Shown here piece after piece: positions 6,407 through 13,738 of a stretch of DNA of 16,137 nucleotides. This DNA comes from Thiotrichaceae bacterium. Its GTDB lineage: Bacteria > Pseudomonadota > Gammaproteobacteria > Thiotrichales > Thiotrichaceae. A model generated the notes under the pieces. The model searched no databases and was not told the origin of the DNA. It saw only the letters and a list, made by a program, of their open reading frames with translations. The stretch is from positions 1 through 16,137 of the forward strand of contig JALWYT010000205.1 of assembly GCA_026992705.1 (NCBI GenBank). Reading direction: 5' to 3'. The translations under genes and the position numbers were made by a program. How positions within the stretch are numbered: position 1 is the stretch's first letter; the number at the start of each line of letters is the position of its first letter.

Positions 6407-8284
6407 TCATAAATTTTCTGGGTAGATCTCAACCTCAGCTTCTTCTCTAAGAGCTTGTAATAAAGCCACTTGTTCACGACTTGCTATGTACTGTTCATAA
6501 GTGCTAAGTGCATTATTGTCGAGCTTTGCCTCACCCGCTTGTACTGCTTTTAGGGCGATAACCGTATAATCACCATTTGGCATAATAACATTAGAGTATT
6601 CAATTTTACCCGTTGCAGGTTTATTCATTGCAAAAGCAGTGGCAATAACCTGCTTATTAGCGTTGCGGCTCTTTCTAGTGATATTGCCTGTTTTTTCTAC
6701 TTTGCTTTCATCACCGAGAGATAAATCTGTTAGTGCTGACCAATTTTGCGTGGTTTTTAATTTAGCAAGTAAAGATTCACCCAATTTCATAACTTTTTTG
6801 CGTACAGCCTGATCTTTTAAGGCAGCCACAATTTCTTCTTTAACATCTGCTAATGGCTTTTGTTCAGCAGGTTTCTGCTCAATAACACGAATAACAAGCG
6901 AGTGACCATCTTCAATATCAATCTTTTCTGAATTTTTGCCGGTGAGTTTAACTTCGTCAGAAAAGGCCATTTCACGAACCTGAGGTAAAGCACCAATGCC
7001 ACTGCCTTGGTTGCGACTAATCCAGTCAGACACTTGACGTTCAACATGTAACGCATCAGCGACCGGAGCTAAATCATTTTCATTTTCGTACGCCAACGTG
7101 GGGAGTTCATCGTCTTTATTTTGGAACATTTCAGTGGCTTGCTCGTTGCGATAGTCGTTATCAACATCCGCTTTGGCTTCTTCAAAGCTTTTTTGTACTG
7201 CAGGTTCTAGCTTAGTGAGCTTGATAATTTCATAGCCTGCTGGTGTTTTTACAGGTTCAGAAACTTCTCCCTCTTTTAATGAGAATACAGTGTCATTGAA
7301 GCTTTTATCCCAATCACTTGCAGTAATAATACCTAAATCACCGCCATTGTCTTTCGATACCGTATCCGCTGATTCAGCTTTAGCGACTTCTTCAAAGCTG
7401 CGAGTTCCTGATTCAATTTCAGCAAATAATTTATCCGCTTTTTGTTTAGCTTCGGCAGCCTTATCTTCAGAAGGAATTTCTATCACAATATGACTGGCAT
7501 AGCGTTTTTCAGAAATAACATAGCGGTCTTTATTCGCTTCATAATATGATTTTAGCTCTTCATCACTGGGATTGATTGATTTTGCAAAATCAGACAATTT
7601 AAGTTCAATATAAGCAAGTTTAACTTGTTCAGCTGTCATAAAACGTGATTTATTTTTTTCGTAGTAGTCTTTGATTTCTGCATCGCTGACTTGTATTTGC
7701 TCTTTATAATCTGCCGTCTTTATTGTAAAAACTTCAATATTACGTTTTTGGGTTTTAAGAACTTGGTATTGTTCAGCTTCACTTTTAGGGATAAGTGCAG
7801 TCATAGATACTAAATTTTGAAATTGACGTTGAGCAATTTCACTACGAATACTTTGCTCAAATATAGCTTCATTACGGCGATTTGCTGCAAGAACTTGCTT
7901 ATATAATGTTGCATCAAATTTACCATCTCTTTGAAAAAGCTCAATTTGTGATATTTCTTTCAAAACTTCATTTGTACTTCCACGATAGCCTTGTTTTTTT
8001 ATTTCTTGTTCTAATAATGTACGACTCACTACACGATCTAATGCAATTTGTTTAAGAGCATTATCATCCATTGCTGACAATTGAGCAAATTGTTGTTTTA
8101 ATTGAAGTAACTCATTATCAATAACAGATGATTTAATTTCTTCACCATTCACTTTAGCAACAATTTTATCACTTCCACCACCTAGATAGGAATTAATACC
8201 AAAAAGAGCAAAGGGAATACTGATTAGAAAAATAATAAGATAGGCAACCCAACCTTTTGCTTTATCATGAATACTTTGTAGCAT
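6407..8284 (-). CDS. ppiD: Periplasmic folding chaperone / peptidyl-prolyl isomerase D
   Basis: Inner-membrane-anchored periplasmic chaperone that works near the SecYEG exit on newly translocated proteins. The 625 residues match the family (E. coli 623). Residues 1-11 are cytoplasmic and 12-32 form one transmembrane anchor (WVAYLIIFLISIPFALFGI). Residues about 40-165 are the SurA-N-like chaperone part, starting IVAKVNGEEI. Residues about 258-360 form a single parvulin domain (YASHIVIEI, then KDNGGDLG and VSEPVKTPAGYEIIKL). The remainder is the C-terminal chaperone-like region. In E. coli the parvulin domain lacks measurable isomerase activity; whether this one is active cannot be told. In E. 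coli ppiD follows hupB directly, whereas here three tRNA genes intervene. No convincing promoter was found in the 150 nt upstream. Confidence 0.95.
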   Translation of the reverse strand: MLQSIHDKAKGWVAYLIIFLISIPFALFGINSYLGGGSDKIVAKVNGEEIKSSVIDNELLQLKQQFAQLSAMDDNALKQIALDRVVSRTLLEQEIKKQGYRGSTNEVLKEISQIELFQRDGKFDATLYKQVLAANRRNEAIFEQSIRSEIAQRQFQNLVSMTALIPKSEAEQYQVLKTQKRNIEVFTIKTADYKEQIQVSDAEIKDYYEKNKSRFMTAEQVKLAYIELKLSDFAKSINPSDEELKSYYEANKDRYVISEKRYASHIVIEIPSEDKAAEAKQKADKLFAEIESGTRSFEEVAKAESADTVSKDNGGDLGIITASDWDKSFNDTVFSLKEGEVSEPVKTPAGYEIIKLTKLEPAVQKSFEEAKADVDNDYRNEQATEMFQNKDDELPTLAYENENDLAPVADALHVERQVSDWISRNQGSGIGALPQVREMAFSDEVKLTGKNSEKIDIEDGHSLVIRVIEQKPAEQKPLADVKEEIVAALKDQAVRKKVMKLGESLLAKLKTTQNWSALTDLSLGDESKVEKTGNITRKSRNANKQVIATAFAMNKPATGKIEYSNVIMPNGDYTVIALKAVQAGEAKLDNNALSTYEQYIASREQVALLQALREEAEVEIYPENL

Positions 8285-8436
8285 AGTAAATTCTTTTCGT
8301 TAACTTGTTATATATAATGCGATAAATAGTAGATTATGCGTAATATTTATGCACAGTAACTGAATGAAGGTTTGCAATAATAGCCTAAGTCACGAAAATA
8401 AGTAAATTAATTACAAAAAGAAGAGTATAAAAGAAA

Positions 8437-8513
8437 TGGCGGAGCGGACGGGACTCGAACCCGCGACCCTCGGCGTGACAGGCCGATATTCTAACCAACT
8501 GAACTACCGCTCC
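8437..8513 (-). tRNA. tRNA-Asp(GUC), second copy in transcription order
   Basis: The cloverleaf is complete. The acceptor GGAGCGG pairs with CCGCTCC, followed by discriminator G and an encoded CCA (8439-8437). The anticodon GTC is at 8479-8477, and the T-loop GGTTCGAACCCC is typical. The 77 nt are identical, base for base, to the copy at 8647-8723. A T-rich stretch without a hairpin follows the CCA. Confidence 0.97.
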
Positions 8514-8607
8514 AAAGTGTGAAAGTCATATAATAAAGATACTTCAACGTATATTAGTTAATTTCTTACACTCGGTATCAACTAACAAAAATAAATCATT
8601 ATAAGCG

Positions 8608-8637
8608 AAAAAGATGCCTTAAGTACTTAAGACATCT
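8608..8637 (-). terminator. Intrinsic terminator between the two tRNA-Asp genes
   Basis: In the minus direction AGATGTCTTAAG pairs with CTTAAGGCATCT. The single irregular pair is a U.G wobble, and the stem is followed by TTTT (8611-8608). The centre is the perfect palindrome CTTAAGTACTTAAG. It starts 10 nt after the CCA of the upstream tRNA-Asp, so the Val-Asp transcript probably ends here and the next tRNA-Asp likely has its own promoter. Confidence 0.75.
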
Positions 8638-8646
8638 ATTAAAAAA

Positions 8647-8723
8647 TGGCGGAGCGGACGGGACTCGAACCCGCGACCCTCGGCGTGACAGGCCGATATT
8701 CTAACCAACTGAACTACCGCTCC
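8647..8723 (-). tRNA. tRNA-Asp(GUC), first copy in transcription order
   Basis: It is sequence-identical to the copy at 8437-8513: acceptor GGAGCGG, anticodon GTC at 8689-8687, discriminator G, encoded CCA at 8649-8647. It begins 6 nt after the 3' end of tRNA-Val, so the two must be processed from one transcript. The identity stops at the tRNA borders, apart from a few A residues next to both copies. This suggests either a precise duplication or gene conversion. Confidence 0.97.
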
Positions 8724-8729
8724 AAACGA

Positions 8730-8805
8730 TGGTGGGTGATGAGGGACTTGAACCCCCGACATTCGCCTTGTAAGGGCGACGCTCTACCAACTGAGCTAAT
8801 CACCC
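8730..8805 (-). tRNA. tRNA-Val(UAC)
   Basis: The cloverleaf has acceptor GGGTGAT paired with ATCACCC, discriminator A and an encoded CCA (8732-8730). The anticodon TAC (8772-8770) lies in the loop CTTACAA, and the D-arm is AGCTCAGTTGG. Length is 76 nt. It heads the Val-Asp pair downstream of hupB. A CATAAT sequence about 45 nt upstream could be a -10 element, but no matching -35 stands out, so read-through from hupB remains possible. Confidence 0.97.
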
Positions 8806-8880
8806 ATCGTTGCAGGTTTACTATTGAAGAGTAATACCATCCTATTATGAAATTTACCCTAATTTTTTATGTAAGGTCTA

Positions 8881-8904
8881 AAGATACCTCTTCAACTCAA
8901 GAGG
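8881..8904 (-). terminator. Candidate terminator after hupB
   Basis: CCTCTT (8904-8899 in the minus direction) and AAGAGG (8892-8887) make a 6-bp stem with a 6-nt loop, 3 nt after the hupB stop. The tail, TATCTTTAG, is only moderately U-rich, so termination may be partial and some read-through into the tRNA genes is likely. Confidence 0.45.
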
Positions 8905-8907
8905 CGG

Positions 8908-9180
8908 CTAGTTTACTGCATCTTTTAGAGCTTTACCAGCCTTAAATGCAGGATTTTTTGAAGCTTTTATTTGGATAGTTTCACCTGTACGTGGATTACG
9001 CCCAGTACGTGCCGCACGTTCACGAACAAGGAACGTTCCAAAACCAATTAGGCTTAATGTATCACCACTTGCAAGAGTTTCTGTTACTGTTTCAACAAAA
9101 GCTTTATAGGCACGTTCACTATCTACTTTAGTAAGACCTGACTTCTCCGCCATTGCAGAAACAAGCTCTGATTTATTCAT
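8908..9180 (-). CDS. hupB: DNA-binding protein HU, beta type
   Basis: Small nucleoid-associated protein that bends and compacts DNA without sequence specificity and acts as a homo- or heterodimer. The 90 residues are the standard length. The helical N-terminus MNKSELVSAMAEKSGL is followed by the core GFGTFLVRERAARTGRNPRTG (47-67), and by residues 59-67 of the DNA-embracing beta arm with its conserved RNPRTG. The end, KASKNPAFKAGKALKDAVN, is typical. The ATG at 9180 has AAGGA 8 nt upstream. The lon-hupB-ppiD order supports hupB rather than hupA or the IHF genes. Two promoter candidates lie upstream, about 60 and 250 nt from the ATG. Confidence 0.96.
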   Translation of the reverse strand: MNKSELVSAMAEKSGLTKVDSERAYKAFVETVTETLASGDTLSLIGFGTFLVRERAARTGRNPRTGETIQIKASKNPAFKAGKALKDAVN

Positions 9181-9235
9181 AATTTATATCCTTTGGTTTT
9201 TATACATACACCGACGTATACTTCAAGCGAGGACG

Positions 9236-9264
9236 ATAGTAGATGATTCTTTTGACTTTGCCAA
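9236..9264 (-). promoter_or_regulatory. Candidate sigma-70 promoter proximal to hupB
   Basis: TTGGCA (9264-9259) and TACTAT (9241-9236) are separated by 17 nt in the minus direction, matching the -35 and -10 consensus at five and four of six positions. The predicted start near 9229 gives a leader of about 50 nt before the hupB ATG, a normal length. Confidence 0.45.
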
Positions 9265-9430
9265 GGAAAACTCTGATTAAGTTATAAGTAGTTTTTCGGC
9301 TGCTAGAATTACTTAGTTTTTTGTTAAAAGCAAAATAATTTTATCAGTTAAAAAATGTTATACTTAATTAGAGTTTTTCTAGTAGAGAGGTAAAAAAATT
9401 GACCACCATCGCTATTTAACACTGTAGGCA

Positions 9431-9460
9431 TTTATACCAGTCAACTTAGAATGGTGTCAA
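9431..9460 (-). promoter_or_regulatory. Strong sigma-70-type promoter with extended -10, distal to hupB
   Basis: TTGACA (9460-9455) is a perfect -35. After 18 nt comes TATAAA (9436-9431), preceded by TGG, an extended -10. The transcript would start near 9424 and run about 244 nt before reaching hupB. It is the best sigma-70-type match (both elements) in the window, and the distance suggests either a long 5' leader or a separate small RNA. Confidence 0.6.
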
Positions 9461-9491
9461 TGGAATAGCATTTATTTACAACAGTTCTTAA

Positions 9492-9523
9492 ATAAAAATG
9501 TGTCTCTTTTACAACATTTTTAT
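9492..9523. repeat. 10-bp A+T-rich inverted repeat
   Basis: ATAAAAATGT (9492-9501) and ACATTTTTAT (9514-9523) are perfect inverse copies with a 12-nt loop. It lies after the lon terminator candidate and upstream of the distal hupB promoter. The U-rich 3' arm could act as a second, leaky terminator in either direction. Confidence 0.4.
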
Positions 9524-9564
9524 ATTTTTGAACAACAAGAAGTTAAATGGTGTTGTTTTTTGTC

Positions 9565-9589
9565 AAAAAAACTCTGACAAAAGAAGAGT
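9565..9589 (-). terminator. Candidate intrinsic terminator downstream of lon
   Basis: ACTCT (9589-9585) pairs with AGAGT (9575-9571) around a 9-nt loop and is followed directly by a run of T residues (9570-9565, contiguous with the last stem T). The stem is short. Overlapping pairings also exist: TTTTGTCA with TGACAAAA across the T-run, and TGACA with TGTCA. It lies about 110 nt after the lon stop. Confidence 0.45.
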
Positions 9590-9698
9590 GTCACTTAAGA
9601 TATCTGACTAAATGAAGCCCCTGCTATAACAATACCATTTTATCTAAGCAACTTTGAGAAACTACTCTCCTAACTTAAGCAGACTAATATCTCTTAGA

Positions 9699-12134
9699 TT
9701 AATGGGCACGAACTTCCGTGTTATTGCTACTTTGCTCCACATCAAGTGTTGATGTTTTTAATTCAGTATTATCTTCATTTTCTTGAATAGGCTTTGGCAT
9801 AGTTTCTAAAGCAAGCTCTAAAACTTCATCAATCCATTTGACTGGAATAATACTGAGTCCTTTTTTAACATTAGCGGGGATTTCCTCTAAATCTTTTTCA
9901 TTATCTCTAGGGATTAAAACGTGTGTGATACCGCCACGATGCGCTGCGAGTAACTTTTCTTTTAGCCCGCCAATAAGTAAAACTTCACCACGTAAGGTAA
10001 TTTCACCTGTCATTGCTACATTGGATTTAACAGGAATATTTGTCATAGCAGATACAATAGCGGTTACCATACCGATACCTGCACTTGGACCATCTTTAGG
10101 TGTTGCACCTTCAGGGACATGAATATGGATATTATGCTTCTGTAAAAATTTACGGTGTAAACCAAGTGATGTTGCACGACTTTTAACAACGGTTTCGGCT
10201 GCAGAGATAGACTCTTTCATCACATCACCAAGTTGACCTGTACTTCTAATTGTACCATTGCCCGGTAATACTACACTTTCGATCGTTAATAATTCACCAC
10301 CAACCGATGTCCATGCTAACCCTGTAACTTGACCAACACGGTTTTCTTTATCAGCTTTCCCATAATCAAAATGCTGAACACCCAAATATTTCTTTAAATT
10401 TTTCGCGGTAACGGCTGACTTCTTTTTATCTTTCTTTAATAAATGTTCTTTTACGACTTTTCGACAAATCTTAGAAATTTCACGTTCAAGGTTTCGTACA
10501 CCAGCCTCACGAGTGTAATGTTGGATAATCCCTCGTACTGCTGATTCACTGATAGTTAATTCACCTTTCTTAATTCCATTAACTTTAAATTGCTTTGGGA
10601 TCAAGTAGTTTTTAGCAATATTCCATTTTTCATCCTCGGTATAGCCTGGAATACGAATAACTTCCATTCGATCTAATAGTGGACCTGGAATATTTAAACT
10701 ATTTGATGTCGCTACAAACATGACATCAGACAAATCAAAGTCAACTTCGAGATAGTGATCTGCAAAGCTACTATTTTGTTCAGGATCAAGTACCTCTAGC
10801 ATAGCTGAAGCAGGATCACCACGAAAATCCATTGCCATTTTATCAATTTCATCTAATAAAAATAGAGGATTACGAGTACCAACTCGGGATAAGTTTTGGA
10901 TAATTTTACCGGGTAATGAGCCAATATAAGTACGTCGATGCCCCCGAATTTCTGACTCATCACGTACACCACCTAATGCCATGCGGGTAAATTTACGACC
11001 AGTAGCACGAGCAATGGATTTACCCAGTGATGTTTTACCTACACCTGGCGGTCCAACAAGGCACATAATCGGTCCTTTGAGTTGTTTGACTCGTTGCTGT
11101 ACGGCAAGGTATTCAAGAATACGTTCTTTAATTTTGTCTAATCCATAGTGATCTTCATCAAGAACTTTTTGAGCTTTTGCTAAATCAGTTGATACCCGTG
11201 TTTTTTTCTTCCAAGGTAAACTAAGCAATACATCAATATAATTACGAACAACCGTCGCCTCAGCCGACATTGGTGGCATCATCTTAAGTTTCTTTAGTTC
11301 AGACTCTGCTTTTTCTTTTGCTTCTTTAGAAAGACCTGCTTTTTTAATTTTTTCCTCAAGTTCATCAATTTCAGTATTTGACTCTTCTGCTGTACCAAGT
11401 TCTTTTTGAATGGCTTTCATCTGCTCATTCAAATAATACTCACGTTGGCTACGATCCATTTGTTTTTTTACACGACCTCGGATTTTTTGCTCAACTTGTA
11501 ATAAATCAATTTCACCGTCAATCAGCTCCATGAGATAAGATAGACGTTTTTCAATATCAAGTATTTCTAATACCTTTTGTTTTTCTTCTAATTTTAAACC
11601 TAAATGAGCAATAATCGTATCCGCTAAACGCGATGAATCTTCGATTCCAGCAAGAGATGAAAGAATTTCATGTGGTACTTTTTTATTAAGTTTTACATAT
11701 TGTTCAAATAAAGTATTAAGCGACTTGGTAAGTGCTTTTTCCTTACGTTCAGTCATATTATTAATAGAATGTTGAATTTCAATATCAGCAATTTGATAAT
11801 TTTCACTGTGATTTTCTAATGAACAAATCAGCACTCTTTCAATACCTTCAACTAATACTTTTAATGTACCATCTGGTAATTTAAGAAGCTGTAAAATATT
11901 AGCAAGCGTACCATATTGATAAATATCATCTGTTGTTGGCGTATCAACCTCAGCATTTTTTTGGGCAACTAACAAAACTCGTTTATCTTTTTCCATTGCT
12001 TTATCGAGAGCCTTAATTGACTGTGGACGACCAACAAATAGTGGAATAACCATGTGTGGATAAACCACGACATCACGCAACGGTAATACGGGAATATTCA
12101 TGATTGCACCAACTTGTTTTGATTTTATTGACAT
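9699..12134 (-). CDS. lon: ATP-dependent Lon protease
   Basis: Cytosolic AAA+ serine protease that degrades misfolded and selected regulatory proteins. Residues 14-205 are the substrate-binding N-domain (IPVLPLRDVVVYPHMVIPLF near the start), followed by a coiled-coil linker (about 215-285). The ATPase has Walker A GPPGVGKT (361-368) and Walker B LFLLDEID (424-431). The protease domain has the catalytic Ser684 in PKDGPSAG and Lys727 in GGLKEKL, at the same 43-residue spacing as in E. coli (Ser679/Lys722). Length is 811 against 784 in E. coli; the excess is mostly a polar Asn/Glu/Thr-rich tail after residue 780. The ATG at 12134 has AGAGG 6 nt upstream. Regulation by heat shock is indicated by the sigma-32-type promoter upstream. 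The gene is flanked by terminators and is probably its own transcription unit. Confidence 0.97.
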   Translation of the reverse strand: MSIKSKQVGAIMNIPVLPLRDVVVYPHMVIPLFVGRPQSIKALDKAMEKDKRVLLVAQKNAEVDTPTTDDIYQYGTLANILQLLKLPDGTLKVLVEGIERVLICSLENHSENYQIADIEIQHSINNMTERKEKALTKSLNTLFEQYVKLNKKVPHEILSSLAGIEDSSRLADTIIAHLGLKLEEKQKVLEILDIEKRLSYLMELIDGEIDLLQVEQKIRGRVKKQMDRSQREYYLNEQMKAIQKELGTAEESNTEIDELEEKIKKAGLSKEAKEKAESELKKLKMMPPMSAEATVVRNYIDVLLSLPWKKKTRVSTDLAKAQKVLDEDHYGLDKIKERILEYLAVQQRVKQLKGPIMCLVGPPGVGKTSLGKSIARATGRKFTRMALGGVRDESEIRGHRRTYIGSLPGKIIQNLSRVGTRNPLFLLDEIDKMAMDFRGDPASAMLEVLDPEQNSSFADHYLEVDFDLSDVMFVATSNSLNIPGPLLDRMEVIRIPGYTEDEKWNIAKNYLIPKQFKVNGIKKGELTISESAVRGIIQHYTREAGVRNLEREISKICRKVVKEHLLKKDKKKSAVTAKNLKKYLGVQHFDYGKADKENRVGQVTGLAWTSVGGELLTIESVVLPGNGTIRSTGQLGDVMKESISAAETVVKSRATSLGLHRKFLQKHNIHIHVPEGATPKDGPSAGIGMVTAIVSAMTNIPVKSNVAMTGEITLRGEVLLIGGLKEKLLAAHRGGITHVLIPRDNEKDLEEIPANVKKGLSIIPVKWIDEVLELALETMPKPIQENEDNTELKTSTLDVEQSSNNTEVRAH

Positions 12135-12170
12135 TGATAGCCTCTATTGAATTGAATCTTCTTGAAAGAT

Positions 12171-12200
12171 ATATTGGGGAATTAAAGTTGTTTTTCAACT
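12171..12200 (-). promoter_or_regulatory. Sigma-32 (heat-shock) promoter of lon
   Basis: In the minus direction AGTTGAAA (12200-12193) and CCCCAATAT (12179-12171) flank a 13-nt spacer. This fits the heat-shock consensus, TTGAAA then about 13-15 nt then CCCCAT-T. The predicted start lies about 30 nt before the lon ATG. E. coli lon is a known sigma-32 gene with the same kind of element. The -35 also sits in a small hairpin, AGTTG-AAAAA-CAACT. Confidence 0.75.
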
Positions 12201-12218
12201 CTAATTAAGTAAGCTAAA

Positions 12219-12261
12219 TGTTAAAAGAAAGAAGGTAAGGGCAGGTAAATAATACCTACCC
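12219..12261 (-). terminator. Terminator hairpin after clpX
   Basis: GGGTAGGT (12261-12254) pairs with ACCTGCCC (12246-12239) in eight pairs, one of them U.G, around a 7-nt loop. The stem is GC-rich, beginning 15 nt after the clpX stop. The tail TTACCTTCTTTCTTTT is pyrimidine-rich rather than a clean U-run, so termination may be incomplete. Confidence 0.65.
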
Positions 12262-12276
12262 AAGTTATTGAATTTA

Positions 12277-13566
12277 TCAATCCGTTCCTGTTGCTAACGA
12301 AATATCTGTATTTTCATAAATACGATACGGCTCGGCTTCACCATTAACGACAGCTTCATCAATTACAACTTTACTCACCCCTTCTTCTGAAGGTAAATCA
12401 TACATTGTATCGAGCAAAATATTCTCCATAATTGTTCTAAGACCACGAGCCCCTGTTTTTCTTTCTTTTGATTTGCGTGCAATAGCTAATAGGGCTTCAT
12501 CACGGAATTCAAGCTCAACATTTTCCATTTCAAACAATTTTTCATATTGTTTAGTAAGAGCATTTTTAGGTTCGGTCAGAATACGAACAAGTGCATCCTC
12601 GTCAAGTTCTTCAAGTGTTGCTACAACTGGCAAACGCCCCACAAATTCAGGAATTAATCCATAACGGACTAAATCATCTGCTTCAATATCTTTAATTAAC
12701 TCACCAAAGTTACTCGTTTCATCTTTAGATTTAACCTCAGCACTAAAACCAATACCACTTTTTTCAGTACGATTTTGAATAATTTTATCCATGCCAGCAA
12801 ACGCACCACCAACAATAAATAAAATATTTTTGGTATCAACTTGCAAAAATTCTTGCTGTGGGTGTTTTCTACCCCCTTGTGGAGGAATAGAAGCAACCGT
12901 ACCTTCAATAAGCTTTAATAGAGCTTGCTGAACACCTTCACCTGACACATCACGGGTAATTGAAACGTTGTCACCTTTGCGAGAAATTTTGTCGATTTCG
13001 TCAACATAGATAATACCAGTCTGAGCTTTTTCTACATCGTAATCACATTTTTGCAATAATTTTTGGATGATATTTTCGACATCTTCACCGACATAACCTG
13101 CTTCAGTTAAGGTGGTTGCATCAGCAATACTGAATGGAACATTAAGAATACGAGCAAGTGTTTCAGCAAGTAAGGTTTTACCACTACCGGTTGGACCTAT
13201 AAGCAAAATATTACTTTTTGATAACTCAACATCATCATTACTACCATTTACACTGTTATTCTCTAAACGTTTGTAATGATTGTAAACGGCAACAGAGAGG
13301 ACTTTTTTGGCTTCATCCTGACTGATAACATAATCATCTAAATGAGCCTTGATTTCTCTTGGTTTAGGTAAGTCAACATATTGTTCTTCGCTTGGAGCTC
13401 CTTCAAGTTCCTCACGAATAATGTCATTACACAAATCAACACATTCATCACAAACATAAACAGACGGACCAGCAATCAGTTTACGAACTTCATGTTGGCT
13501 TTTCCCACAAAAGGAGCAATACAATAATTTTCCACCCTTTCTATTTGTTTTATCCTTGTCACTCAT
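12277..13566 (-). CDS. clpX: ClpX, ATP-dependent unfoldase subunit of ClpXP
   Basis: AAA+ hexamer that recognises tagged substrates (for example ssrA-tagged), unfolds them and threads them into ClpP. From ATG 13566 it is 429 residues. The N-terminal zinc-binding dimer domain has Cys17, 20, 39 and 42 (LLYCSFCGKSQHEV, YVCDECVDLC). Then come Walker A GPTGSGKT (124-131), pore loop GYVG (157-160), Walker B IIYVDEID (185-192), the RKH loop (233-235), the ClpP-docking IGF tripeptide (272-274), the GLIPEFVGR box (303-311) and sensor-2 GAR (372-374). All key residues are present. A TTG at 13578 is in frame, but GAGG lies 6 nt before the ATG at 13566 and E. coli ClpX aligns there. The gene is 172 nt from clpP, with a strong terminator between them. 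Confidence 0.97.
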   Translation of the reverse strand: MSDKDKTNRKGGKLLYCSFCGKSQHEVRKLIAGPSVYVCDECVDLCNDIIREELEGAPSEEQYVDLPKPREIKAHLDDYVISQDEAKKVLSVAVYNHYKRLENNSVNGSNDDVELSKSNILLIGPTGSGKTLLAETLARILNVPFSIADATTLTEAGYVGEDVENIIQKLLQKCDYDVEKAQTGIIYVDEIDKISRKGDNVSITRDVSGEGVQQALLKLIEGTVASIPPQGGRKHPQQEFLQVDTKNILFIVGGAFAGMDKIIQNRTEKSGIGFSAEVKSKDETSNFGELIKDIEADDLVRYGLIPEFVGRLPVVATLEELDEDALVRILTEPKNALTKQYEKLFEMENVELEFRDEALLAIARKSKERKTGARGLRTIMENILLDTMYDLPSEEGVSKVVIDEAVVNGEAEPYRIYENTDISLATGTD

Positions 13567-13685
13567 TGAAAACCTCAAAAAATACTTAAACTACCTCATA
13601 CCATGCCTTGTTTAAGATAAATATTCAATATCAAAAAATAAGTGGTATTGTTGATTTGTAACCCAGGTGCCTTATTTTGAAAACG

Positions 13686-13710
13686 AAAACAGCCCATATA
13701 GGGCTGTTTT
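13686..13710 (-). terminator. Strong rho-independent terminator between clpP and clpX
   Basis: AAAACAGCCC and GGGCTGTTTT form a perfect 10-bp stem with a 5-nt loop, followed by CGTTTT in the minus direction, 28 nt after the clpP stop. The arms end in A and T runs on both strands, so it would also work in reverse. It implies that clpX has its own promoter or depends on read-through. No convincing clpX promoter was found in the remaining 120 nt. Confidence 0.9.
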
Positions 13711-13738
13711 GGATAAATTAGATAAATTGTCATTAAAA

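Larger units (their letters stand above)
9181..9698. other. Intergenic region between lon and hupB, no protein gene seen
   Basis: This is the only gap above 300 bp. It is very A+T-rich and holds no convincing protein gene on either strand; the longest minus-strand frames are under 30 codons and have no ribosome binding site. In the direction of transcription it contains a terminator-like hairpin (9565-9589), a 10-bp inverted repeat (9492-9523), a near-consensus promoter (9431-9460), about 165 nt without recognised structure, and a second promoter (9236-9264) close to hupB. It may hold a long hupB leader or a small RNA; neither can be settled here. Confidence 0.6.

Noticed and set aside
8598..8603. 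TATAAT on the minus strand just after the tRNA-Asp terminator as a promoter
   Set aside because: The -10 is exact, but the 15-18 nt upstream positions are terminator stem with no -35 match and no TGn extension. It remains possible but unsupported.
8646..8834. A 62-codon plus-strand frame (starts MAERTGLEPATLG)
   Set aside because: It is the antisense of tRNA-Asp and tRNA-Val; this RDLNPRHSP-type peptide is a well-known artefact of translating tRNA genes backwards.
9378..9405. Micro-ORF starting ATGGTGGTC in the lon-hupB gap
   Set aside because: Only 13 codons, no Shine-Dalgarno and no link to a downstream start.
9838..10122. A 94-codon plus-strand frame inside lon
   Set aside because: It is antisense to the conserved protease domain of lon, has no ribosome binding site of note and no recognisable domain.
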